A stretch of DNA of 64,000 bases from Triops longicaudatus (Eukaryota > Arthropoda > Branchiopoda > Notostraca > Triopsidae): positions 145,763 to 209,762 of the forward strand of contig JAGQDJ010000096.1 in the NCBI GenBank assembly GCA_022885665.1, given 5' to 3'. Position 1 is the first letter of the stretch. Every line of letters starts with the position of its first letter. A model generated the notes under the pieces. The model ran no database searches and was not told where the DNA came from. It saw nothing but the letters and a program-made list of their open reading frames with translations. Below are positions 48,271 through 59,588 of the stretch, one piece after another. Both the position numbers and the translations under genes were made by a program.

Positions 48271-51200
48271 ATGAGTTGTTTTTCGTCAGTGGACGCTTAT
48301 CGCAAAGTGTACGGAAAACCTGCGAATATGTTTATTGAAGAAGCTGAGATCAAGCCAGTAAGGTATCCAACAATTTGACCTACCCATCCAAACTCGTGGG
48401 GTTAAAATCCCTTGTCCGGCGAAAACAGGATGGGGAAATGACCGTTACACCGTTGCGTAAGCCTGGCGTAGGAGGTCATTTCTCTCTCGGGCATAGAGCA
48501 GACGCTGCAAGATTTTCCAGGGGGGAGGACAAAAACGTTTGTTTTCTACAAAGGGGAGGTTACTTGAACTTGGGATAAACGTAGAGTACAGATGGTCGCG
48601 CATTGCGTCAGCTTGTGCTTTGGTTACGTCAAGCGTATAGATTGAAAAAGAGCCAGTACGAATAGAAGTATACGTATTTAGGAACATATTTCCGTTTCTG
48701 GTTACAGACAGCTTGGTGTAATGGAAAGTAGAAGTAGTATGATAGCCGTCGAGGTCGTTGTCACAACATTAGAAACATAGCATAGAGATGACTTGCCATT
48801 ATACAGGTATGTCCTAGAAAAATGGATGTTGAAGGAAGTCCTTAAGAGCCAGAATCAATGCTGATTAGGTCTTGGTAGTAGAGTCAACACTGGTTGGCCG
48901 TGGGTAAGGTGGCCGTAGTTGGAAACGAGCGGCCAGCAGGTTACCATAGAGTTAGTATATACTCCGTGCTTGTTCTCGAGGATCTCCTTAACACGAAGGC
49001 GGGGCATTCTTCTAAGAGGGACGAGCCTGGGTAAATTCACTTGGTGGCTGTCTTAATTTTTTAGATACCACAAGAACTCAACAGTTAAACCGGATAAAGC
49101 AAGTGAATCTAGCACGGGCACGTCCGTGACTTCCACATTATTCGCCATAACACACTTGCAAAGTATATCGTAAATTACCTCCGTAAACCGATAGGCTATT
49201 ACGTCATAACTTTACTTAGTCCAATATATATTCTTTCTGTATTCGTGATTCATGTAGTCATTATTAGGCGAAACTTCTGCGTCACAGTATAAATTTGTCA
49301 CTCCTAACTCTCACATTTAGCACTGGTCGGAGAAATTATAGGGGATTTCTTTCCTGGTCACGGACTAGGAAAGAAATTCCCTCTATTTTCGGCGAAAATT
49401 ATTATTTCGTTGGCGTCATGAAACTTCGAAGCAAAATTATTGCATCAGCCTTTGGTTGTTGGAATTGGTTAATAACACTCAAGGAAAGCCCGGAGCAGTA
49501 ATTTGGCTATAATCAGGAAAATTGTTGGGTCATTTTTGTGCTGGACTCTTGACTTCCGGAGTTGGCCATTTCTTTGGAAAATCATACGTTTATGTAAATG
49601 AACCTGGGTGCGGCGTAAGCCAAGTGTTTGGTGATGGACCCAGTGACCAAGTAACAAGCTTTTTTGAACGAAGTCCCGAGAACCTAAAGAGAAAAGGAAA
49701 AAGAAGCAACCGAGAGGCCCTGAGATTGTGAGTAGCCTTAGGTATTAGGATTTTTTTTTTTTTGCATCATCAGCATGTTGAAGCATGTTCAGGTGCCCAA
49801 GTCTGGCCTTTCCGTATAAGACATAAGATTAGCGAGTCGGGACGAGTTGGTTCTCGGGTTCTGAAAGAACAGCAGACTTATAGCTCATAAGTTGCCCGTC
49901 CTTTTCCTGGGCCTGTTCGGGAACTGAAAGTGGTTGTAGCAGTTGGCAACTGATTTCAGTTTTTAAAACTCCAGGACAGGCTCAGATTTTGACCGTCTCG
50001 CAAACGAAACAAGAAGCGCGCGGGGACAAGGTAAACTAGGTCGCCTGTTGTAAGCAAATCCGTCCGATACACCCATCAAGGACGTTTGGAGCATTCGGTT
50101 TCCAAATGTATATACCAAAACTCGTGTTTGTGCAAGCAGAAAAGTGGAGTGAGATGTGTGTGGGGGGGAGGGAGGAGAGATGGGTGATGGAGGAGAAGAT
50201 GAATTGTGAAAACCGAAAACGTAACTTGAGCTGCTTGGGCTTTCATACAAAAGACTGTTAAGTCTATTCAAACTGACTTTCCAAGAATGAAAGAACGTAA
50301 TGACTTGCAAATTGTTGGGTTGGGAATAGCAGAAGTTTTCAAGTAAATCCTCGATTTTGCCGGCCCGCATAATCGTAAAACAAAGAATGGGGTAGTTAAA
50401 GAGTAGCAAACAATGTAAGAACGCGAACATGGACAAGTTTCCGAGTTCTGAAAAAAGCGTACAATATCTCCGTGTTAAAAAGAGTTGACATATAAGGAAG
50501 GAAAGCTAACTAAAACATGTATGCATATTTGCAGTGAAAAAAGAGTTAATTAGGCTTCTGGAGGTATCGGATGTGCTCTTTTGATTCGAAGGTCGTTGGT
50601 GATCAACAAGCGACGCTTTTTTTTATTGCCTTTCCTGGTAGTGATAAAAGCCTTGAGCGGATGCCAGAAAAGGAGTTCGAAATAAAAGTGAAACGTACTG
50701 CACATTTTACGTAAGCATTTAGCCTCCCTTTCCTAACCCGGACACTTAACGACAACAACAACATTCGCGTACGTATGTTGTAATATCATAAACATTTCGC
50801 GATTGTTTTCGCGAAACTTCGCATTTGATACTCTCTGGTGCCGACTTATTTTAATCCCATGTCCATACGTCGGAAACAAAAAGTTTGCTTACCACAAAAG
50901 GATAAGCTGCGAGAACCGATCGTGTTTGCGTAATTCCTTTTATCGGTCCACATCGTGTTGTTACTTCAGTACTGGCCAAAGTTTTCGGAACTGTCGGCAT
51001 GAGAGCCTCGGGCTGTCTTGTGTTGTGAAGCATTGCCGATTGAGCCTATAACATAATAGAGTACAGGCGTTTTAGTAGAGTACGTACAAATATAATAGGT
51101 ATGTACCAAGGTTTTTGGTTCGGGGGTGTTTTCCATATGCAATTTTTTAGGCACTGGTAGTCGCCTATGGCCACCATTATAACACTGATATTCTGGGGGT

Positions 51201-53534
51201 TGTGAAAAGGCACTATTCCTACTGAGTGCCGGGGTGGTAGAGTTCATTGTTAATTCAACAATTACTAAGATTACACCCTAGTTACTTTGTATGCGGGTCA
51301 ATTTTACATAGGAAGTAACTTCTTGGAATAGGGTATTTTCTTCTAATCGATGTTACGCATTCCGTCGTATGCGAGAAAATGCTAATGGTAATTGTGTTCT
51401 GTTCCTCAGGCTGGTCATGCTTTGATGCCTGATCCGATGTCATGCCCAGGACGGCCGGAACGAGTGTCACAAGTGATGGCATACCATCCGCAATACCTGG
51501 ACATATTCCTTAGAACGCACAATTTTATCCTACGCGGGGATGGACCTTTGCCTTTCCCTTACCGTCACTACATCGCAATGATGGTAAATTTTAGCTTATA
51601 TTTTTCTACACAGCAAATTTAATTTAGAAAAGAATGCAGGTCTTCTTTGACTAAAATCGAATGTTCTTCTCCAAAAGAGTTGTTTTAAGCGACGTTTTAT
51701 ACTGTTTTCTTTTTTTATTACATGTCGATTAGGGATATGTGGGTAATAAACAATAAAATTATGGAAGCTTAATGTTAAGCTCAAAAGTGTGTGCTTATAA
51801 GAAAAGGGTACAATTTGATAAGGTGTAAAATCACGCAGTAAGATACACGCGCACTACGGATTTTTATTTATTATTTTGTTTATCTAATAATTTTTGAGAA
51901 CTTGTTTTCAAGTTAAGAATTTCACCATGTGTATGCAGTTTCCCAGGGGTGGAGCTTGCATGTGTGTGGTTAATTTATCAAGGACATAAGACCAGAATTA
52001 GTTACTGTAGGTTATAGTTGTTTTCCGTAAGATGCGTGGTGATTTATCGATGACATGTCTATATGACCGATAAGTGAACAATATAGATTGGATTGCGCTC
52101 GTACTCTGTCAACCTTTGTACTTTATAGTTCATATCTCGAGCCGGCTTAGCGTGTTAAGAACGGTGTTATCGGTCGGTAATGTATAAAAAGTTGTTGACT
52201 GCTATTTTAAAAGAAGATAAAATTTCTTTTAGTTGAACGTCCGGGATTTAATCTCCCAAGAGTTGTTCCACGTGTATGGCATTGATCCTTGGCCACCGTC
52301 TCGCACGTTAAAAGGTTTCTCCTGGCGTAATGGGAGCTGGTGCTAAGTTTAATTGAATCCGAAACATTTGATTAAAGCCGAAACGAGACTATGTCAAGGT
52401 TAACACTATTTGCCGGTTAAAGCATCGTTGTCATTTACAACTTGCTCGAGCTTTTTATATTTTCTGTTCCAATGGAAAGAAAAGGACTTGCATATCTGTG
52501 CCAGTTTAGAAAGTTTTTTCTTTCGTTGAAGGGGAACACTATGTCTCTAAAACTGCGCAGTTGGGATAAAAGATGCAACGCGAGACCGGGGCCCCCAGTT
52601 TCGGCAACCGGTTACTGGCTTAGGAAGATTTAAGTCGTGTAATAAAAACTTTGGTGTAAAGAAACATAAAAGATTAATATGAGAGGCAGTTTGGAATAAA
52701 TAAATTGAAAAAAATCAAAAGACTTGAATGATGATATTTTTTTGGTTCATTTAGGCGGCTGGACGTCACCAGTGCACGTATTTGATGGAATTACAGAGCC
52801 AAGAGTTTCTGGCACAAGGCGGAGATGAAGAATGGTTGAAAGGCTTGGATCGGATTCCCAACAAACTCCGGGATTTGTATGAAGTGAACAAGATCTTAGC
52901 CCATCGACCTTGGCTCATCAACAAGAAACATATTGAAGTAGGTTGGAAATTTCGAAAACAATTTAAATCCATTTTCCCTTGCTCTAGAGACTGCGTTTAT
53001 ACATTGTGGAATCGTCTTCGGACATTAAACACGATTCTTCCATGGATTTTTCTATAAGCAAGGCCAATATATGAAGACTTGAATTGATATAGTAGTTAAA
53101 GTATATTAAGGTTGAGAACTGAGGAAGAGTTTCACCCCAAGTTTTACATGGCTTTTACACACGTCCAATTAAGAAGTTGTAAGTTGAATTACGGAGGATA
53201 TGGTTCTTTCCAAGCAGGAAAAGCAATTTCAAGTTGTAGCAAGGGAGTTGTTGAGTGAAACCACTCTTGAACGTGCAGAGGTTTTGGGTAGGCAAAGTAC
53301 TCGAAAGTTCGGCTTGTCCCAACTAGTTGGTGGCATGGAAAAGCAAGTTAGAGCATAGCTATGTGAACAAGGTGGACATCGTTACATATATACAACACGC
53401 GTACGCAAAAGCCTGGGCCTCATCTGTGCGGAGCGAAGCTATGCGAGACGCAGATGAAGTCTTCCAAACTTGTTATATCCAGTTTGGACAACGAATAGAG
53501 GGGGGAGGGAAAAGGGGAGTCGTGTGTGTGGCTC

Positions 53535-53580
<46 letters not shown>

Positions 53581-56500
53581 TGGCCCCAAACTTGGGGAAA
53601 CAAGTTCGGGTTTCGGAGTTGGTTGGGCCTCGAGAGGGTCTAATCTAAAAACTGGCGTGGAGAAAAAGGGAGGCAACTGGATTAGATATACAAGAGCCAG
53701 CCTCCTGTTACGATCAAAATCCGTTCCGCGAAGGGTATGGTAATTCGAGGCCAGCGTGAGCGAAATCCTAGCCTCACGTGTATTTCAAATTTTTGTGACT
53801 TCCTGACCTTGATTATCGCATTTTAGCTGTTTAGTAGACAAACCCTTGAGTAAGACATTACAACTGGTGCGGAATCTTTGAAAATAGGTGCATTGTTAAA
53901 GTAAGGAGACTCAGTTCCAGAAACTTGAATAAATATTCCTTAGCCTATTATGCAGCTGTTTTCTTTGAAACGGATATCGTAAAGTACATGTTAGTGTCTA
54001 TCAGCTAAAACATTTATTATGCAGATGTCGAGATAGAAAAAGGCGGAAGATATTACATTACTTTCAGAAATAGATTTCCAATTTGGGATCTAATTCTGAC
54101 TATTTCATTCATCAAGCTAAAGAAAAGGCATTAAAAAGCAAAATTTATGTGTAGAAAATTATACCTATTGTAAGGAATTACAGAACTTCCGTACAGGAGC
54201 GTGTTAACCGATTCTTGAAATTCTTCTGTTTTATATCCAAAGTTGACCAAAGTTGCTAAGTCTTATGTAAAGAGTTGGATTTGTCTGTTAGATGTGGGAT
54301 GCGGTTCAACAGGTCGCTTGAGCAATTATGGCTCCCAATATGTTTATTTTACATTCAAAACAGTTTTATAGGTGTATTTCAGGATACGAGAAGTGTGCAA
54401 AACATAATTGCATGAAACTTGAAGTTAGATGTATAATTTATTGAATTCGTAAACCGAGATCAAGTTCGTTAAAAAGACGAGCACAATACTTCTAAAGGAA
54501 AAAAGTTATTTTCGCTCTACGGTCAGGCAGTAGGAACAGGATGGTGCGTAAAAGGGGTCTGCTATCTGTATACAAAAACCGTGCACATGATACGTTGTTG
54601 AGCAAGCAGTGCCAGAAAAACGAGAAAGAATTCGACCCTTCGTAGCCTTTCTATATCAGTTTCTAAATAATCCCACTTGGGCTCGTAGTATCATTCACGT
54701 TTCGTAAACTCGCCTGCGATGATTTTTATACATGAATATAAAGGCTGTAAAATCCTTATAAGGGCATCACGTTTTTAGATCTAAAACCATTTTTTTTTAT
54801 TTCTAAGTGTGTTGGGTTTCGATACCATGGTCGTTAGACACGAGTCTTGTTTAATATGTATTTTTGTAAATTTTTGTAAACAAGGAAAATCAGTTAACAT
54901 TTTTATCTCTATACGCATGGTGTAAACTTGTTTCTAAAAGCGTACATCAGCTTGATTTACATGTGTCACGTTCCTTCGCATACCGTTTTGGTCAATGAGT
55001 ATTATTTTTTTTCTCTTTGGATATGGTTTTTATGTATAGAGGTTAACCAAAGGCAGTGATAGTTGGTCGCTGGGCGAACTGGTTCACGCATTGGTCCTGT
55101 TAGCACATTTCCATGCTTTGTCTTCCTTCGTCTTTGGCTGTGGAATTGGTGATGGAGAAGCCGAACCTCCTAAGGATCCTGACACGCCTACCAAAGCATC
55201 ACCAGACGGTACATCGCCCCCTCGAAATGGAACTTCCACCCCGAGAAACGGATCTTCCTCCCCCAGAAACGTTATTTATGGTATTAGTTTCCATTTTTTT
55301 ATTTTTCTCACGTATCTGTCAAGCTACACTGAAATTGCTTGTGACGTACTAAGCTTGGTTCACGTCCCTTTTCATTATTCTTTCAAATTCATTGTTGTAA
55401 ATTCAGGAATGTTATATACAAGATAACCATCCTATGCAAATTTAGGTTAATTTTATTAGTTTACTGGCCAGTCTACCCGTCATAAAATTTATGAAAACTG
55501 TGAGTGAATATGCTTATATATTTACATACTTTTTGTCCTTTCAGCGAAAGGAATTACGAGTGTGAATGGGTCCCCAAAATCCCCGGCACGGAGCGTCTCT
55601 TCCTCACCGACTGGCTCGGATGCCGAAGTAGGAGTCGACACACTGATGCAACGTATGAAGACGTTGTCGGAACGACAAGAAGAATGCACGCCTGAAGAAC
55701 AAAACAAACGATATGAGAACGTAGAAAGTCAAAATGCAGAATTGGCTGTCGTGTCTTCGACTGCAGCCCGGCCGCAAATCTCGCATTGGACTAGTGTAAT
55801 TCAGGATCCTGGCTTCCAGTACCAGGACTTTGCCCGGCGAGGCGAAGTGTCGGACATTCCCACTTTCCGCATACAAGATTACTCCTGGGACGATCACGCT
55901 TTTTCCCTTGTCAACCGGCTGTACAATGACGTGGGTTATCTTTTGGATGACAAGTTCAGGCTCACGTACCATCTCACATACTACACCATGGGCTCCCGTC
56001 GAGATGTTGATACGTCGCGATTCAGGAGGGCTATATGGAATTACATCCAGTGCATGTTTGGAATCAGGTAGAAAACCGAGATTAATCACTCCTGTTCGTT
56101 TAGATCTAGCGAAATTTTCCTCTCTATTAAATGAATATTGGTTAATTAGCTGTAGTTTTTGCGTAATATGTTCTCTCGTGAACTATGATAAAGACGTACG
56201 GCAGCCGTAGAGAGCTATGGTAAACATTTTGAACGACAGTAATTCGAAGCAATAAATTTCGGTACAAACTGGGTGAACTTTATGTTGACAAGCATCCAAA
56301 AACTTGAATATTTAAGTACGATGAAATTGAAATCAGCCATAGTTTGTTGTGAATCAGCTTCTCTGTTGAATATGTATGGCAGTGAATTTTCAAGAAACTC
56401 CTTTTTGAGGTCCTTCATTGGACTAAAGTTTACTCAAGAGGCTTGTAACGTAGATGCCTGTGTTATGCGGGAATGAGAAAAAGTAGTGGTTTCTAGTTCT

Positions 56501-58130
56501 CCTCCATAAGCGTCTGAAAGAAGAGCTTGATTATTTTTATTTGTGTGTTCCTTTTTCGCGTCTTGTTCTCGAGAAGGCTTGCGAGGGAATAGACTGAATT
56601 GCTGAGGAAGTTGGAGAAGTTCCGTAAGGTCAAAATAACGAGAGATGTTGAGTATAGATTAAAGCTCGCGTAAATTTAACCATTCAGTAGGAAAGTTTTG
56701 AAAATGTTTGCACCGTTGGGAATATCTTCGCAAACAACCTCGAGTTTCTTCTGCCGTTAGACAAAATAGAAATCCACGTTATTGCGTCGCATTCTGCTCG
56801 CTTTTACGTATTAGCTCTCCACCCTCGTGGCGCCACTGCGCACAAGTATATAAATCAATGTTGTTATACGAGTCACAATCGAACAAATTTACTCAAGGAG
56901 CCTGATCAACCCCCCCCCTCCCTACAAAAAAGCTTAAACAGTAAACATAATTATAAAGTTCCAGCAACCTTTTAATGAACGTAAGAGCACAAACAAGAAT
57001 ATTTCGAAGTTTGCAAGTCAAGAGGCTAAACCTGTATTGCATTTAGTTTCTAGTTAACCGACAAAAATATTTGAAAAGACTATTTTGAAAAGCAACATTG
57101 TAATTTCGCAGCTGTTTGGAATTGTGTTCCATCACATTAGTAGGACGCCCTTTCTTGGTTTGTGTGAATTAACAATAATACTTTTAGGCTTGCTTAGTTT
57201 TAAAACGGTACTGTCCTACTTAAACTAAAGGCTCTTTCTACATGCTTCTTTCCTTCGGTAGATTACCCAGAGGAATTGATCTGTTGCATGACCTCTCAAA
57301 TTTAGCGTTAAAGCCGAACAATGTAAGCAGAATTCCATTGTTCGCATTTTGAGTAGGAAATGCGGACTCTATAAAAAAAAGTACGCAATTTACGACAGCT
57401 CGGATTTTACGAAGCCCCGCGTTATCTCCGAAGTTCCACTTCACATGATGACGGTCAATTCATACCTTCAATATTTCGATGTTCGCACAGTTTCATTTCG
57501 TACTATGCAGTTCTTTGAAAGAATTCAATAACCCGTACCACAGAGAGAAAATTAGGGTTATTTCCACAAAAATATGTTCATTGGTGCGAGACAAGGAAAG
57601 GTAGCGTAAGTAGTGCATCATAGACACTGTTGTACTTGAGTCTGAAGTTCAACAGCTTCAACACTTGCATATTTAGCTGCTCTAATTTCTGTGGACAAAA
57701 ATTTACATCCAATTAAGGTTCATGGCACAAAAAGGTTACTTGAAATTATTTTTTTATTAGCTGCATTACTTAAGCCACTTGTTACGTGGTGTAGTCCGTT
57801 GCTAATGAAACATCGTTTTTAATCTAGGCACGATGACTATGATTACGGCGAAGTGAATCAACTCCTGGAACGCTCGCTGAAAGCCTATATTAAAAGTGTG
57901 GTATGTTACCCTGAACGTGCAACACGTAAGGACTACGACAGCGTTTTGAAGGAGTTTCGTCACTCGGAAAAAGTAAAATTTTACTTTGATGCCTAAATGA
58001 GCCGGAACTCAGCAGTACTAATTTTGTCATTGTCGCGTTACAGATTCATGTCAATCTCATGATGCTAGAGGCTCGAATGCAAGCAGAATTGCTGTATTCT
58101 CTGAGAGCAGTCATGAAACACATGACCTAG
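48271..58130 (+). CDS. SESN: Sestrin, complete (479 residues)
   Basis: Seven exons (48271-48357, 51410-51583, 52755-52937, 55040-55280, 55545-56067, 57828-57972, 58044-58130) join in frame; human SESN2 has 480 residues. Exon 1 (MSCFSSVDAYRK...NMFIEEAEIKP) was placed by phase and by likeness to human RFIPEKEIL. Exon 2 has the signature VMAYHPQYLDIFLRT and GDGPLPFPYRHYIAMM; exon 3 has RHQCTYL with the conserved cysteine (C94) and ILAHRPWLI. The C-terminal domain keeps FRIQDYSWDDHAFSLVNRLY, the DDYDYGEVNQLLE block with the paired aspartates used for GATOR2 binding, the leucine-pocket Arg (FRRAIWNY) and Glu (RHSEK), and ends LLYSLRAVMKHMT. Sestrins are cytosolic stress proteins that restrain TORC1 through GATOR2. 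Two known functional residues differ (see findings). The exon 4-5 linker is long and Ser/Pro-rich. Long introns (3.05, 1.17, 2.10 and 1.76 kb) contrast with the short ones elsewhere. Confidence 0.95.
49741..50892. other. Sestrin intron 1, partly open on the minus strand
   Basis: A minus-strand frame is open for 157 codons (50436-49963), and another runs 60 codons from an acceptor at 50447 to a stop at 50268. They overlap in different frames; neither shows family resemblance. One could continue the antisense gene at 50893-51247. Confidence 0.25.
50893..51247 (-). CDS. Possible antisense gene start inside sestrin intron 1 (partial)
   Basis: ATG at 51247 opens 47 codons (MNSTTPALSRNSAFSQPPEY..., 51247-51107) ending at a GTACAT donor. 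After a 61-bp intron with a clean TTATAG acceptor, 51 more codons follow in phase 0 (51045-50893) and end at a GTAAGC donor. The second exon contains VTTRCGPIKGITQTRSV, which resembles the first strand of carboxylesterase domains (V-T-x-x-G-x-I-x-G), but no signal peptide precedes it and no downstream esterase exon was found. Two phase-matched exons with good splice sites argue for a gene; the lack of a family match and of the remaining exons argues for caution. Confidence 0.35.
53539..53577. repeat. Poly(T) tract of 39 bp in sestrin intron 3
   Basis: Uninterrupted T run. It could be the tail of a retroposed sequence on the minus strand, but no target duplication was seen. Confidence 0.9.
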
Positions 58131-59587
58131 GAGAGAAAAGTCGTCTGAAGAATTTTTTCGTCCGTCTTTTTAAACACGCGTCTTCGTAAAAGAAAAACTC
58201 CCCTGGACGGCGTCGAGCATCATTTCTTTATATTTGAATCCCACATTAATAATAAGCAAGATTACCCTTGTGCAGAGTCCCTTGTTCAAAAGCAAAAAGT
58301 TTCGTGTCCATCCCAGCTAAAGAAAAGTGTCTTTGTTTCACGTGGTAAAACCTCTTAATTGAAACGCCTTGGCACCAACACACAGGGTCAAGCCTTTTTA
58401 TAAAGAAATAATCTAAGAAGCAAACTTTCGAGAAAAACTTTGCGTCAACCCATGGTGAAACTAAAAGCAGCAAACGCAGGTGCGGACAAGAACCAACAAA
58501 TTGACTTCAGGGATATTATATTATTAAATAGGGCCAGTAACGTGGCTGCGACAAGTCTTTCATTGTTTCATTTATCCTTAAGTAGTGAATTTTTTTTAAA
58601 AAAAGAGGAGGAACAACGTCGTCACGCCGGTAGTACAAAACCAGCCGGGTTCGAATTCTTTTTTGGCCCCTCCTTTATCGCTTCTGTGTTGAATTTACAT
58701 AAGGAATTGGACTTTTTTAGTCGTTCAGAAGGCCAATGTGATGCTGGGGTAGCTTCTTCCTTTTTAGGTCAAACAATAGAAAAAAAAAAGAAAAACTCTG
58801 CTGAACGGAAGATTTTGTGAAGAGGCTACGATATTATGTGTGAATTTGTTTGGAGAACCCCACCCCCTTACCATTGTAACTCTTGGATTTGTTAAATGTG
58901 ATCTTAATTGTGAGAAAGTCCCCGAAGGTTCGAAGAGAAGACACCTAACTTTAAAAAAAGAACAATAATATAAAAGGTAAAAAGAGTCAAGCTTACAAGA
59001 AATTTTTGTGTGGATCTCGATGTTGTGAATTTATAGAACTACACCATTCAAGTTAGGTTGATAACTTGCCTGGGGATTAAAATTTTGCAAGTCTCGACGA
59101 CACCTGTATGTGTAGCATGTAAAGGAGAGGGTTTTTGGAAGAAAAAGTCAGTTCAGTGGTATGTTAAAAAAGGGGGCGGTTTTCAGTTGTGATGGTAGGC
59201 TAGACATTGTTATTTCTTCCCCCCTCCCCTTTTTGTGAAACAGGACGAAACGATCTATTCGTTTGGTACCTGTTGGCAAATTGCAGCAAAGCGAAAAAAA
59301 TTTAGTCTTCGTCCCCCTTGAAAATCAAGAGAAAGAAAATTCTAAAAAAAATAACTATTTACGAAAAGAAAAGGAACAGTTGATGTACCACTATCCATTT
59401 ATTATGTAAACTAACGTGAAAAACAATACTGAAAGAAGAGACGCCATTTTTTGCAACATTGTATTCGAGGCGAGAAAAAAAATCAGGTTAAATTTTTAGC
59501 CCAGTGCTGGATTTTTTTATCGTAATAATTTTGCATGACTTAGAAGGGTTTGAATTGCGGCTCCGGCAGAATTTATCTTCTGGAGAT
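58131..59587. other. Spacer between sestrin and RCAN 3' ends
   Basis: Convergent 3' regions. A single open frame at 58452-58820 (+, MVKLKAANAGADKNQQIDF...) runs 122 codons but is interrupted by low-complexity stretches (FFLKKEEEQRR, EKKKKNSAERK) and lacks a family match. I do not call it a gene. Confidence 0.4.
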
Positions 59588-59588
59588 T

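Noticed and set aside
49522..49731. Open frame (+) with NEPGCGVSQVFGDGPSDQV, ending at a GTGAGT donor, considered as a sestrin 5' exon
   Set aside because: It lies inside sestrin intron 1, and its end phase (2) does not fit the phase-0 start of exon 2. The exon at 48271-48357 fits both phase and sequence.
50570..50703. 45-codon open frame (+) MCSFDSKVVGDQQATLFF ending at a GTAAGC donor
   Set aside because: Ends in phase 2, incompatible with the next sestrin exon; short enough to be chance.
58620..58680. GGTTCGAATTC resembling a tRNA B box
   Set aside because: No A box at the proper distance and no cloverleaf can be drawn.
58452..58820. 122-codon intronless open frame (+) after sestrin
   Set aside because: Contains lysine and phenylalanine runs from homopolymers, no family match, and lies where the sestrin 3' UTR is expected.
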